Shown in pieces: positions 37,128 to 46,459 of a stretch of DNA of 64,000 nt (positions within the stretch are counted from its first letter, which is position 1; every line of letters starts with the position of its first letter). Made by a program: the position numbers and the translations under genes. Under the pieces are notes generated by a model. It was not told the DNA's origin. It worked only from the letters and a program-made list of their open reading frames with translations, and ran no database searches. The DNA comes from Myxococcus eversor (GTDB taxonomy: Bacteria; Myxococcota; Myxococcia; Myxococcales; Myxococcaceae), in the NCBI RefSeq assembly GCF_010894455.1, contig NZ_JAAIXY010000015.1, positions 186,001 to 250,000 on the forward strand. Reading direction: 5' to 3'.

Positions 37128-37793
37128 TCAGGGCGTCGCCTTGGGCGCCTTGCCCCAGTTGCCGTCCTTGAAGATGCGCACGCCCTTGCCGCCGCCGCCT
37201 CCAATCATGCCGGGGATGGTGGCCTGGATGGGCTTGCCACCGGGAGGCTGGTAGACGACCCGTGCCTTGCGCGCGGACGGAATCGAGGCGTGGGTGGTGT
37301 CGATCAGCAGGTAGACCGCCTTGCCGTCGGACTGGATGCGGTCGGTGTCGTGCTTGTGGCTCAGCTCGGCCAGGAGCTCACCGTCATCGATGGTGCTCGC
37401 CTCGTTTCCGAGCAGCCGTACCTTCACGCGCAGCCACGTCTGGGCACTGCCACCTTCGGACGCGTAGTCGCGCATGCCCTGGATGATGACGGCCAGGTCC
37501 GCGCCGTTGCCAGGAGCGCCCTGCGCCAGCCGCAGTCCGGTCTGCTTGCTGTTGTCCGTGTCGATCAGCAGCGTGGCGTTGGCGCAGCGGCTCTTGCACT
37601 CCTCGCCCCACGGCTCCTTGTCGAAGCGCAGGCGCATGGCGAAGTCGCTGCCCTGGGGGGCGATGACGGCGTCGACGACGACGGGCCGCTCACCGTCCAC
37701 GGGAGCCGTGTATTTGAAGGTGGACCGTTCCTTGGCGACGACGCTCGAGCCGGCGAGGAGGGTGCAGACGAGCAACGGCAATGAGCGCTTCAC
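37128..37793 (-). CDS. Exported hypothetical protein
   Basis: The 221-residue product has a signal peptide from the GTG at 37793 (MKRSLPLLVCTLLAGSSVVAK). The rest is one compact domain with two cysteines in EECKSRCANATLL (likely a disulfide) and beta-strand-like sequence, ending GGGGGKGVRIFKDGNWGK. The longer frame from 37859 would put 22 residues ahead of the signal, so it is rejected. I do not recognise the family. It is divergent from the metallo-hydrolase gene and is alone on its strand. Confidence 0.72.
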   Translation of the reverse strand: MKRSLPLLVCTLLAGSSVVAKERSTFKYTAPVDGERPVVVDAVIAPQGSDFAMRLRFDKEPWGEECKSRCANATLLIDTDNSKQTGLRLAQGAPGNGADLAVIIQGMRDYASEGGSAQTWLRVKVRLLGNEASTIDDGELLAELSHKHDTDRIQSDGKAVYLLIDTTHASIPSARKARVVYQPPGGKPIQATIPGMIGGGGGKGVRIFKDGNWGKAPKATP

Positions 37794-37889
37794 GGGGTGT
37801 GGACCTCCGAGGAAAAGACGTCCATTCAAGAGGGAAGAAGCCGTGGCAGCAAGTCTCAAGCGTTAGAGTCTTCCTGGGAGGTGTGAGAG

Positions 37890-38546
37890 ATGCGGATTCC
37901 CTACGTGCGCCAGCTCAAGCTGGGGCCCATGGACAACTTCGTCTACCTGGTGGGCGCGGCGGACTCGCCCGACGTCGTGGTGGTGGACCCGGCGTGGGAC
38001 GTCGATGCGATTGAGCGCGCGGTGGCGGAGGATGGCAAGCGGCTCGCGGGAGCGTTCGTCTCGCACTGCCACTTCGACCACATCAACGGACTGCCAGATT
38101 TGCTGTCGCGGCACGACGTGCCCGTCTATGCGCAGCGCGCGGAGGTGGAGTTCTCCGCGGAGCTGCGCGAGCTGAAGGACGCGCTGCGCCCGCTGGGGCC
38201 TGGCGACGCGGTTCCCGTGGGCTCCGAGGTGTTCCAGGCGCTGCACACGCCGGGGCACACGCCGGGCTCGCACTGCCTGTTGGCCGGTGATGCGCTCGTG
38301 TCCGGGGACACGCTGTTCATCAACGGCTGCGGCCGGTGCGACATGAGCGGTGGAGACCCGGAGGCGATGTACCGCTCGCTGTCGCAGGTGTTGCTCAAGG
38401 TCCCGGACTCGACGCGGCTGTGCCCGGGGCACGACTACGCGGACGTGCCGGTGGCGTCCCTGGGCGACGTGCGTCAGACGAACCCGTACTTCGCCTTCCC
38501 CGACGTGGCCTCGTTCGTCGCGTTCCGGATGCGCCCCAGGAAGTGA
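37890..38546 (+). CDS. Metallo-beta-lactamase-fold hydrolase (glyoxalase II / persulfide dioxygenase-like)
   Basis: This 218-residue cytoplasmic enzyme shows the metal motif HCHFDH at residues 58-63 (THxHxDH type), the downstream His in LHTPGHTPGSHCLL, the bridging Asp in SGDTLFINGCGR and a final His in LCPGHDYAD. Among relatives, the GDTLF...GRCDMSGG layout is found in GloB- and ETHE1-like enzymes that act on glutathione or persulfide thioesters; the substrate here is not certain. The next gene starts 7 bases after its stop, so they are likely co-transcribed. Confidence 0.9.
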   Translation: MRIPYVRQLKLGPMDNFVYLVGAADSPDVVVVDPAWDVDAIERAVAEDGKRLAGAFVSHCHFDHINGLPDLLSRHDVPVYAQRAEVEFSAELRELKDALRPLGPGDAVPVGSEVFQALHTPGHTPGSHCLLAGDALVSGDTLFINGCGRCDMSGGDPEAMYRSLSQVLLKVPDSTRLCPGHDYADVPVASLGDVRQTNPYFAFPDVASFVAFRMRPRK

Positions 38547-38553
38547 GCACGTA

Positions 38554-39489
38554 GTGAAGAAGACGAGTGAGCTGACGGACGCGGAGTTCCTGCGCGACGC
38601 CTACATCCAGGAGGGCGTGAGCCCTGTCCCAGGGGTGGTCATCGCCGCCTGCACGGTGGGGGACGACTACGACAATCCCGGCAATCGCATCGGCGTGCGC
38701 AGGGATGGCGCGTGGCTGGAGTTCGAGGTGTCCGGTGAGGCGGTCCTCTCCGTGGATGCCACCGAGGCGGGACTGGCCTACGTCCTCGGAGAGAACGGGA
38801 CGGTGATTCGCTTCGATTGGAAGACGCCGCGGACCAGGGATGAGCTGAAGGCCTCCCGCAAGGTGTTCAAGAACAAGGCCGTCGAGGACCTCGGGCCGCT
38901 GCGCCGGCTCCGCGTCTTGGGGAACGACGTCGTCTGTGTGGGCTCGGTGGGTCAGGCCTACGTGCTGGGCAAGGCGCGCTTCAGCACGCTGCCCCAGCTC
39001 ACCGTCGACGGAGAGGACGTCACCCTCGAAAACCTCACGGGCCACGGTCGCGACGACTTCATGGCCGTCACCTCCGAGGGGCATCTGGCGCATTTCGATG
39101 GAAAGCGCTGGCGCCGCATCCCGCTTCCCCTGGAGACGGGCTTCAATGGTGTGTGCACGCTGAAAGACGGCTATGCCCTCTGCGGAAATGAGGGAGCCGT
39201 CCTGATGGGAAGCGGCGACGACTGGCGCGTCATCCGGCCCCCGGACACCGAGCGCGAGTACTACGGCATCGCGACGTACCAGGACCACGTCTACGCGGCG
39301 CACCTGGGCGGTATCGACCGCGTGGTCGGCGACAAGCTGAAGCGCATGGTCATCGCGAAGGCGGACTCGCTGCGCTTCACCGGGCTGCGCGGCGCCCAGG
39401 ACGGCGTGTGGGCGCTCGCGGACCGGACCATCGGTTGGATTCACGATGACCGGTGGCACACCGTGGCGGCCGAAGCCCCCTCCGAGTGA
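38554..39489 (+). CDS. Probable beta-propeller-like hypothetical protein
   Basis: The 311-residue protein has no signal or membrane segment. It consists of recurring 40-45-residue units with strands ending in W or Y (SVDATEAGLAYVLGENGTVI, GRDDFMAVTSEGHLAHFDG, YGIATYQDHVYAAHLGGID), as expected of a six- or seven-bladed propeller. I know no family for it. The GTG start lies 7 bases after the metallo-hydrolase gene. A role as its partner is possible but unproven. Its stop is 22 bases from the converging hydrolase gene. Confidence 0.75.
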   Translation: MKKTSELTDAEFLRDAYIQEGVSPVPGVVIAACTVGDDYDNPGNRIGVRRDGAWLEFEVSGEAVLSVDATEAGLAYVLGENGTVIRFDWKTPRTRDELKASRKVFKNKAVEDLGPLRRLRVLGNDVVCVGSVGQAYVLGKARFSTLPQLTVDGEDVTLENLTGHGRDDFMAVTSEGHLAHFDGKRWRRIPLPLETGFNGVCTLKDGYALCGNEGAVLMGSGDDWRVIRPPDTEREYYGIATYQDHVYAAHLGGIDRVVGDKLKRMVIAKADSLRFTGLRGAQDGVWALADRTIGWIHDDRWHTVAAEAPSE

Positions 39490-39511
39490 GCAGGGGGCCG
39501 ATGGAGCCCGG

Positions 39512-41650
39512 TTACGGGCGCTGCTGGGCGAACATCCAATCCCAGAAGGCGATGTTCTCGTACGTGGGCGTGGCGAAGTCGGTGCCCTGTGGGTGCACGG
39601 TGAATCGCAGGGGAGACGTCCCCGCGGCATAGGCCCCTGCCTGGGTGGACCAGGTGTCGTTGGTGGCGTTGAACACGTACGTGAGCGTCGCGGCGGGCGC
39701 GGCGAAGGTCAGGTACTGGTCCCATCCGTACGCCTTCGTCAGTCCGCGCAGCCAGGAGTGCTGGGCCGTCCACGCGTCGGCCGTCTGCCAGGAGTCCACC
39801 ATCCACACGGGGACGTTGAGCAACTGGGTAATCGCGGGGCCGGGGGCGCCCAGGTTGGCGCCCACCGGTGCGAGCGCCGCGATGCGGTTGCCATGGCTGT
39901 TGCCATAGTTCCACGCACCGGAGCCGCCCAGCACGCGGCCCGTGACGTAGATGCGCGACGGGTCCACGCGGTAGTTGGCGACGATGAAGTCGACCAGCGC
40001 GTTGAGCTGCGTGACGTTCCAGTTCGAGGAGGTGCGCGGCGCGAAGACCATGGCCTGCTGGGTTCCGAAGTACGTCTTCCAGGTGGGGTTGTCGCGGATG
40101 AGCTTGAGCGGGCCGTAGCGCGACACCACTTCCACGAGCTGGGCCTCGGTGCTCGTGGTGCCCGCCTCACCGGAGTCGTGGAGCTGGAGCACCAGCGGAT
40201 AGGTCGTCGTCGGCGACGTCAGGTAGCCCGGGGGCAGGTACTCCGCATAGGCGTAGGAGGTGCCGGTGGCGCTTGTCAGTCGGCCGATGATCTGGTTCTC
40301 GGTGGTGATGGGCAGGCCCGGCGTGGACACGCGGTAGGTGGCGGTGACGGTGGTGGCCGCCGCGGGCATGGTCAGCGTCGTCGTCGCGGACGTGGTGCTG
40401 GCCACCGTGGCGCCGGTCCACTGGTCGAACACGTAGCCGGACGCGGGCGCATCCGCGGTGATGGTGACTTGCGTTCCGCTGGCGTACTGGCCGTCGCCCG
40501 AGCCGCTGTTGACGGTGAGCGTGTACTGCGTGGGCGAGGACACGCGATAGGTGGCGGTGACGGTGGTGGCCGCCGCGGGCATGGTCAGCGTCGTAGTCGC
40601 GGACGTGGTGCTGGCCACGGTGGCGCCGGTCCACTGGTCGAACACGTAGCCGGATGCCGGAGCGTCGGCGGTGATGGTGACCTGCGTGCCGCTGGTGTAC
40701 TGGCCGTCACCCGAGCCGCTGTTGACGGTGAGCGTGTACTGCGTGGGCGGCGTCCCGCCGCGCTGCTGCGCCAGCATCCAGTCCCAGAACGACTGCGTGC
40801 TGTAGGACTCCGACCAGCCGGTGTGCGCCGAGCCGGGAATCACGATGAGCCGAGCCGCGGCCGACCCCGTGCTCACCGCGCCCGCCTGTGACGTCCACAG
40901 CTTCGTCGTCTTGTCGAACAGGTACGTCAGCGTCTGCGTGCTGTTGGTGACGCTGACCATCTGGGTCACGTTGTAGTTCTTGGTGTAGCCGATCAGCCAG
41001 GACTGCTGCGCGGCGACCTCGCCGTAGCTGCTCGACGCCCAGACGGGAACATCATTGAGAGCGGTGATGGTGGGTCCCGGCGCGCCGATGTTGGTGGCGA
41101 ACGGGGCGATGGCCGCCAGCTCGGTGCCGTAGAGATTCGCGTACCGCCACGTCCCCCAGCCGCCCATGCTCAGGCCCGTCAGGTACACGCGAGTGGGGTC
41201 CACCCGGTAGTTGGCGACGATGAACTGCACGAACGGACGCAGCTCCGTGGGCGAGTAGTTGTCCAGGCTCTGCGGCGTGAAGACCATCACCTGCTTCGTG
41301 CCGAAGTACGTCTTCCACGTGGCGCTCGTGCGGATGTTGGCGAGCGCGCCGTGCCGCGTGGTGATGTCGTACAGCTGCGCCTCCGTCGTCGCCTGACCCA
41401 GCTCCCCCATGCCGTTGAGATGGATGATGGCCGGGTAGGTCTGGGTCGAAGTCAGATATCCCGGAGGCAGGTACTCGGAATACCCGAGAGTGGCTCCCGA
41501 GGCGCTCGGCAGGCGGGTGACAATCTGGTTCTCCACGGTGATGCTGACCGCGGAGCGCTGCGCGTCGAACTCCTGGGAGGACGTCTCTTCGGGGGCGGGA
41601 CCACACGCCGCCAGGACCGCCACGGCGACGCTGAGTACGACGCTTCTCAT
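39512..41650 (-). CDS. Lipoprotein with two alpha/beta-hydrolase domains around a tandem repeat
   Basis: The start at 41650 gives MRSVVLSVAVAVLAACGP with a lipobox (LAAC); 712 residues. The first hydrolase domain (about residues 35-300) resembles polyhydroxybutyrate depolymerase or carboxylesterase folds, with nucleophile Ser161 in TGLSMGGWG and His276 in GSAHTGW. Two nearly identical 71-residue repeats follow (ADAPASGYVFDQWTGATV; divergent InlB B-repeat type), then a second hydrolase domain whose nucleophile position is Val573 (TGRVLGGSG) and whose His position is Thr. The second domain is likely inactive. The start at 41683 lacks a proper signal position and is not used. Confidence 0.9.
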   Translation of the reverse strand: MRSVVLSVAVAVLAACGPAPEETSSQEFDAQRSAVSITVENQIVTRLPSASGATLGYSEYLPPGYLTSTQTYPAIIHLNGMGELGQATTEAQLYDITTRHGALANIRTSATWKTYFGTKQVMVFTPQSLDNYSPTELRPFVQFIVANYRVDPTRVYLTGLSMGGWGTWRYANLYGTELAAIAPFATNIGAPGPTITALNDVPVWASSSYGEVAAQQSWLIGYTKNYNVTQMVSVTNSTQTLTYLFDKTTKLWTSQAGAVSTGSAAARLIVIPGSAHTGWSESYSTQSFWDWMLAQQRGGTPPTQYTLTVNSGSGDGQYTSGTQVTITADAPASGYVFDQWTGATVASTTSATTTLTMPAAATTVTATYRVSSPTQYTLTVNSGSGDGQYASGTQVTITADAPASGYVFDQWTGATVASTTSATTTLTMPAAATTVTATYRVSTPGLPITTENQIIGRLTSATGTSYAYAEYLPPGYLTSPTTTYPLVLQLHDSGEAGTTSTEAQLVEVVSRYGPLKLIRDNPTWKTYFGTQQAMVFAPRTSSNWNVTQLNALVDFIVANYRVDPSRIYVTGRVLGGSGAWNYGNSHGNRIAALAPVGANLGAPGPAITQLLNVPVWMVDSWQTADAWTAQHSWLRGLTKAYGWDQYLTFAAPAATLTYVFNATNDTWSTQAGAYAAGTSPLRFTVHPQGTDFATPTYENIAFWDWMFAQQRP
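40322..40747 (-). repeat. Two tandem 213-bp repeats inside the hydrolase gene
   Basis: Copies at 40535-40747 and 40322-40534 encode 71-residue units that differ at only a handful of bases and residues (QYTSG versus QYASG). This points to a recent duplication or gene conversion. Confidence 0.85.
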
Positions 41651-41756
41651 GGAACACCTCTCGAGCGGGGAGTACGACCTCACTCACTCTAGTAGGCGTT
41701 TTGTAATTGTCCCGGGATTGCGTTTGTTTCGCAATGACCACGCATGGCCAGTTGAC

Positions 41757-42494
41757 TCAGGCCCGTCGTGTGCGGGTGCCCACGGGGGGCATCTGGAGGC
41801 CCTTGGGCCTGGCGTGCATGGACCACCAGGCCGCGACGGCCAAGAGCCCCACGGCCATCAGCGTCCACAGGGCGGCCCACACCACGGAGGGCACGTAGGT
41901 GACGTCGGCGAGCAGGGCCGCGTCGCTCTGCGCGCGCACCGTGCTGTTCCAGAGGTCGGAGCGCAGGTCGAACAGCACGTACAGCGCGGTGAAGGCGGCG
42001 ATGAAGAGGTTCACCAGGTCCACCGCGCCATCCGGCAGCCACTTCGCGCACGCGCCGAGGACGACGGCGGTGCCCACGCAGAAGGCCAGGGTGAAGAGGT
42101 CGCCTCCATACAGGAGGCCCATGATGACGAGCCACGCGGAGGCGGCCACCAGCACGCCCCGGCGGAGCTGGAACCGGAAGGTGGCGATGAGCAGCCCTGC
42201 GCCAGCCACCGCGCTTCCCAGGTAGCCCGCCGAGTACAGGACGACCTGGCGCAGCATGCCCGGTGGGAGGCGGGACATACACAAGCCCCCCTCGTCGGCC
42301 ATGAGGTGGATGCGGTCCACGGACCCACCCAGGAGCAGGGTGGCGAGCGCGTGCCCGCTCTCGTGCATCATCACCACCAGCACCTTGAGAGGCCACAGGA
42401 CGGGCGAGTCCCAGAAGAACCAGCCGACCCCCAGCATGACGAGCAGGAGGGCCAGGCGGCCGAAGTCGAGCTTTGCTCCGCTGGCGGTCCTCAT
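41757..42494 (-). CDS. M50B-family membrane metallopeptidase
   Basis: The 245-residue integral membrane protein has the zinc motif HESGH in VLVVMMHESGHALATLLLGG at the start of its second membrane helix and four to six further hydrophobic segments (VVLYSAGYLGSAVAGAGLLIA, GVLVAASAWLVIMGLLYGGD). M50B peptidases cut within membranes, but the substrate is unknown. The ATG at 42494 has a GGAGGGGAGG run 12 bases upstream; the longer frame from 42764 adds a Pro-rich stretch and is rejected. The gene is divergent from the S46 peptidase gene. Confidence 0.87.
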   Translation of the reverse strand: MRTASGAKLDFGRLALLLVMLGVGWFFWDSPVLWPLKVLVVMMHESGHALATLLLGGSVDRIHLMADEGGLCMSRLPPGMLRQVVLYSAGYLGSAVAGAGLLIATFRFQLRRGVLVAASAWLVIMGLLYGGDLFTLAFCVGTAVVLGACAKWLPDGAVDLVNLFIAAFTALYVLFDLRSDLWNSTVRAQSDAALLADVTYVPSVVWAALWTLMAVGLLAVAAWWSMHARPKGLQMPPVGTRTRRA

Positions 42495-42634
42495 CGTTTT
42501 CCGGGCCTCCCCTCCATCAGACACCCCAACACTTAAGCTCGGTCCCTCTTCCCAGGAAACTCCTGGCATGCCGCGAAGCGTCGGACACACCGTGGGAGTC
42601 GCGTGCGGGCGCCGGACGGGGTAGGGAGGACTCC

Positions 42635-44812
42635 ATGAAGAAAGCCCTCCTTCTGCTCTCGCTCGTGGCTGCCCCGGCTCTGGCCGGGGAAGGAAAGTGG
42701 ACCCCCCAGCAGGTGCTGGACCTGGACCCGGCGTGGTTGCGCGCCCAGGGACTCCAGGTCTCACCCAAGAAGCTCTGGGACCCCAAGCGCGGCACCGGCC
42801 TGCTCGCGGGCGCGGTGAACGTGGGGGGCTGCACTGGCGCCTTCATCTCCTCCACCGGCCTGGTCATCACCAACCACCACTGTGCCTTCGGCGTCATCCA
42901 GGAGCACAGCACGCCCCAACGCGACCTCATCACCCAGGGCTTCCTGGCCTCGGAGCGCAAGGACGAGCTGCCCGGCAAGGGCGCGCGGGTGCAGGTGCCT
43001 CGCAGCTTCACGGACGTGACGGCGCAGGTGCTGGCCGCGGTGCCGCAGGGCGCGGACGACTTGGTCCGCTACAAGGCCATCGAGCGCAAGCAGAAGGAGC
43101 TGGTGGCCGAGTGCGAGAAGCGCCCCGCCACGCGCTGCCAGGTGTCCACGTTCGACAGCGGCGTCAACTACACGCTGGTGGACGCGGTGGAGCTGGTGGA
43201 CGTGCGGCTCGTGTACGCGCCGCCGCGCGCGGTGGGCGAGTACGGTGGCGAGGAGGACAACTGGATGTGGCCGCGCCACACCGGTGACTTCGCCATCCTC
43301 CGCGCGTACAGCGCGCCGGACGGTTCCTCCGCGCCGTACAGCGAGAAGAACGTGCCCTTCAAGGCGGAGTTCTTCTTCCCGCTGGCCACCGAGGGCGTGA
43401 AGCCGGGCGACTTCGTGATGGTGCTCGGCTACCCGGGCCGCACCTACCGCGCGCTGCTCGCGGAGGAGTTCGCGGAGCGCCAGTCGCGGCTGTACCCGCG
43501 CATGCGCGACGTGTTCGGCGAGGCCATCCGCATCCTGGAGGAGGAAGGGGAGAAGGACCCGGCCGGCAAGATCGCCGTCGCGTCCACCGTCAAGGGACTG
43601 CACAACGTGTACAAGAACGCGGGCGGGCAGCTCGCGGGGCTCAAGCGCGGCAAGCTGGTGGAGAAGCAGCACCAGGCCGAAGCGGACGTCGCTGCCTGGG
43701 CCGGGAAGAACGGCGCGAAGTGGGCGAGCGCCCTGACGGCCCGCGACGCGCTGCTGGCCGAGCAGAAGGCGAACACGAAGGTGTTCGAGCGCGAGTTCCT
43801 GCTCGGGGCGACGCCTCGGCTGGCCCGGGGCCCGGCGCTGGCGGTGACGCTGTCGCGGCTGGCGGCGGAGCGCGCGAAGCCGGACCTGGAGCGCCGTCCG
43901 GAGTACATGGACCGCGAGCAGGCGCGCATCAAGGACCGCCTGGAGCGCGAGCAGAAGAACGTGTTCGTCCCGGCCGAGAAGAAGCTGCTCATCGCCTACG
44001 TGAAGCGCGCGCAGGCGCTGGGGGCGGACGAGCGCATCGCCGCCGTGGACAAGCACTTCGGCAAGGTGTTCGTGGAGAAGGACGTCGCGGCGAAGGTGGA
44101 CTCGCTCTACGCCGTCACCCAGGTGCTGACGCTGGCCGAGCGCATGAAGATGGCGACGGAGACGGTGGCGCAGCTGGAGGCGCGCAAGGACCCGATGCTG
44201 GCGTTCGGCCTGGACCTGGCGCGGGAGCTGGAGGCGCTGGATGACGTGGGAGACCGCCGCCAGGGTATGTCGCTGCGCCTGCGTCCGGACTGGCGCAAGG
44301 CGGTGCTGGCGCATGCGGGCAAGCCGGTGGCGCCGGATGCGAACGGGACGCTGCGGGTGACGTTCGCCAAGGTGCAGGGCTACTCGCCGCGCGACGGGGC
44401 CGTGTACACGCCGCAGACGACGCTCTCGGGCATGCTGGAGAAGCACACGGGCGAGGAGCCCTTCGACGTGCCCGAGCGCGTGTCGAAGGTCGCCGAGTCC
44501 AAGCGGTATGGCGCGTGGGCGGACAAGAAGCTGAAGGACGTGCCGGTGAACTTCCTGGCGGACGCGGACACGACGGGCGGCAACTCCGGCAGTCCCACGG
44601 TGAACGGCAAGGGGCAGCTGGTGGGCGTCAACTTCGACCGCGTCTGGGAGAATGTGGCCAACGACTTCGGGTACAACCCGGACGTGGCCCGCAACGTCAA
44701 CGTGGACGTGCGGTATGTCTTGTGGATGTTGGACCAGGTGGAGAACGCGGACACGCTCTTGAGGGAGCTGGGCGTGCGCAAGGGCCCGCCGGTGGCGGGG
44801 GAGACGCGCTGA
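42635..44812 (+). CDS. S46-family dipeptidyl-peptidase, DPP11-like (Asp/Glu-specific)
   Basis: The 725-residue protein has a signal peptide (MKKALLLLSLVAAPALA). It shows the S46 active site: His in LVITNHHCAFG, Asp in NWMWPRHTGDFA and Ser651 in TTGGNSGSP. These periplasmic or secreted enzymes remove dipeptides from oligopeptides. At 18 residues after the catalytic Ser there is Arg669 (NFDRVW); an Arg at this place marks DPP11, which cuts after Asp or Glu, whereas DPP7 has Gly. The start has GGGAGGA upstream. The next gene overlaps its stop codon by one base, so the two are probably coupled. Confidence 0.93.
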   Translation: MKKALLLLSLVAAPALAGEGKWTPQQVLDLDPAWLRAQGLQVSPKKLWDPKRGTGLLAGAVNVGGCTGAFISSTGLVITNHHCAFGVIQEHSTPQRDLITQGFLASERKDELPGKGARVQVPRSFTDVTAQVLAAVPQGADDLVRYKAIERKQKELVAECEKRPATRCQVSTFDSGVNYTLVDAVELVDVRLVYAPPRAVGEYGGEEDNWMWPRHTGDFAILRAYSAPDGSSAPYSEKNVPFKAEFFFPLATEGVKPGDFVMVLGYPGRTYRALLAEEFAERQSRLYPRMRDVFGEAIRILEEEGEKDPAGKIAVASTVKGLHNVYKNAGGQLAGLKRGKLVEKQHQAEADVAAWAGKNGAKWASALTARDALLAEQKANTKVFEREFLLGATPRLARGPALAVTLSRLAAERAKPDLERRPEYMDREQARIKDRLEREQKNVFVPAEKKLLIAYVKRAQALGADERIAAVDKHFGKVFVEKDVAAKVDSLYAVTQVLTLAERMKMATETVAQLEARKDPMLAFGLDLARELEALDDVGDRRQGMSLRLRPDWRKAVLAHAGKPVAPDANGTLRVTFAKVQGYSPRDGAVYTPQTTLSGMLEKHTGEEPFDVPERVSKVAESKRYGAWADKKLKDVPVNFLADADTTGGNSGSPTVNGKGQLVGVNFDRVWENVANDFGYNPDVARNVNVDVRYVLWMLDQVENADTLLRELGVRKGPPVAGETR

Positions 44813-45471
44813 TGACAGACCCGGCGGACGCTGCTCCGCCCCTGCCCACCTTCCGGCCGGAAGAGCAGGTGTGCGGCAATTGCAAGCTGTGGAGCCCTCA
44901 CTCGGTGGAAGAGCGCCGGGGCTGGGTGGGGCCGTGTCGGCTCCAGTCCTCGCGGGGCATGTTCCCGCCGTCCGCCCCCATCTGTGACAAGTACGCGCCC
45001 CGAGGCACGGCCGTGGCCCCGGCGGCGCACTCTCCCTCGCGAGAGCGCACCGCGCGCAGCGTGGCCCCGGTGGTGATTCGCCGCCGGGTGGACCCCAACG
45101 AAGTCGTGGACCTGGAAGGGCTGAGCATGACGCGTGAAGAGCTGATGGACATCTTCCGGGAGGCGTCTGGCCTGATGGACGCGCCCCCGCTCGCGGGCAA
45201 GTGGGAGGGCGGCACGGTGCGCCTGGTTCCGGCCAACCCGGAGCTGCAGGCCAAGGACCTGCCCATCGACAGCCTGTTCCACAAGGTCGTCATGGTGCGC
45301 GACAGGCTCCGGGTGCTCGAGCAGAAGCTCAACGCGCACCCGAAGCTGTCCGACGCGGAGAAGGTGGAGATGCAGAGCTACATCACCCGCGTGTACGGCT
45401 CGCTCACCAACTTCAACGTCCTCTTCAAGGACAAGGGTGACCAGTTCGTCGGCGCGAAGGGTGACGAGTAG
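44812..45471 (+). CDS. Hypothetical protein with an N-terminal four-cysteine cluster
   Basis: This 219-residue cytoplasmic protein begins after a short Pro-rich run with CGNCKLWS, then GPCRLQ and PICDKYAPRG, a spacing that suggests a zinc or iron-sulfur site. The rest is Arg-rich, then helical (ELMDIFREASGLMDAP and RDRLRVLEQKLNAHPKL, a possible coiled coil). I do not know the family. It starts on the last base of the S46 stop (TGATG), so it is co-translated with the peptidase. Confidence 0.8.
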   Translation: MTDPADAAPPLPTFRPEEQVCGNCKLWSPHSVEERRGWVGPCRLQSSRGMFPPSAPICDKYAPRGTAVAPAAHSPSRERTARSVAPVVIRRRVDPNEVVDLEGLSMTREELMDIFREASGLMDAPPLAGKWEGGTVRLVPANPELQAKDLPIDSLFHKVVMVRDRLRVLEQKLNAHPKLSDAEKVEMQSYITRVYGSLTNFNVLFKDKGDQFVGAKGDE

Positions 45472-45521
45472 TTGATAGTGTCCATTTGACACGAAGATGG
45501 CGCCGGGTGTTGACTGGCGCC

Positions 45522-46448
45522 ATGTCCTCGACTGGAAGACCGGCGGACCACGCGGAGCGGATGTCGCGAGCCCTGTTGTCGTTGGAGGGGCTCTCCGTGG
45601 GGGATGGCTTTGGGGAGCGGTTCTTCGCGGCCCGGAGCCTGGTGGCGGAGTGGGTGGAGGCTCGCAGGCCTCCTTCCGCGCCGTGGCCGTACACGGACGA
45701 CACGGAGATGGCGCTCTCCGTCGTCCAGGTGCTCGACGAGCACGGGCAGGTGGAGCAGGAGCGGCTCGCGCGGCTCTTCGGCACGCGCTACCGCGCCAAT
45801 CGCTACCGGGGCTATGGCGGCACGGCGCTGGATATCCTGGAGCGCATCCACCTGGGGATGCACTGGCTGCCCGCGTCGTCCCAGGTGTTCGACGGCACGG
45901 GGTCCAAGGGCAACGGCGCGGCGATGCGCGTGGCGCCGCTGGGTGCGTACTTCGCGGGAGACCTGCGGCGCGCGGCGGATGAGGCGCGGCTGTCCGCGGA
46001 GGTGACGCATTACCATCCAGATGGGCAGGCGGGTGCCATGGCCGTCGCGGTGGCGGCGGCGTGGGCCTGTCAGGACGCGGCGACGCGTGGGCCCGCGCGG
46101 AACCTCTTCGACGTGGTGCTGGAGTACACGCCGAACGGGGCCACCCGGCGCGGGCTGGAGAAGGCTCGGGGCTGGTCGTTGGAGACGACACCGACGGCGG
46201 CGGCGAAGGAGCTGGGCAGTGGCTTCCGGGTGTTGTCGGAGGACACGGTGCCCTTCGTGGTGTGGTGTGCGGTGCGGCACCTGGAGCACTACGAGGACGC
46301 GCTGTGGTCCACGGTGTCCGGGCGGGGTGACATGGACACGACGTGCGCCATGGTGGGCGGCATCGTCGTGCTCGTCACGGGCAGGGCGGCGATTCCCGCG
46401 TCGTGGCTGGAGGCTCGCGAGAAGCTCCAACTGCGAGCGCTGGAGTAG
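45522..46448 (+). CDS. ADP-ribosylglycohydrolase (DraG/ARH3-like)
   Basis: This 308-residue cytoplasmic enzyme shows the family magnesium sites: SVGDGFGERF near the start, PYTDDTEMA, GSKGNGAAMR, and GRGDMDTTCAMVGGI at the end (usual GDTDT). These enzymes remove ADP-ribose from proteins or nucleic acids. The second loop keeps GDxDT. The frame is open from 45486, but the first convincing start is the ATG at 45522. No ADP-ribosyltransferase is seen nearby, so a target is unknown. It converges on an ECF sigma factor gene. Confidence 0.9.
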   Translation: MSSTGRPADHAERMSRALLSLEGLSVGDGFGERFFAARSLVAEWVEARRPPSAPWPYTDDTEMALSVVQVLDEHGQVEQERLARLFGTRYRANRYRGYGGTALDILERIHLGMHWLPASSQVFDGTGSKGNGAAMRVAPLGAYFAGDLRRAADEARLSAEVTHYHPDGQAGAMAVAVAAAWACQDAATRGPARNLFDVVLEYTPNGATRRGLEKARGWSLETTPTAAAKELGSGFRVLSEDTVPFVVWCAVRHLEHYEDALWSTVSGRGDMDTTCAMVGGIVVLVTGRAAIPASWLEAREKLQLRALE

Positions 46449-46459
46449 CGCCGTGTGCC

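Noticed and set aside
36944..37204. Small frames on both strands near 37.0 kb
   Set aside because: Arg/Pro/Ala-rich with no ribosome site; no evidence of a gene.
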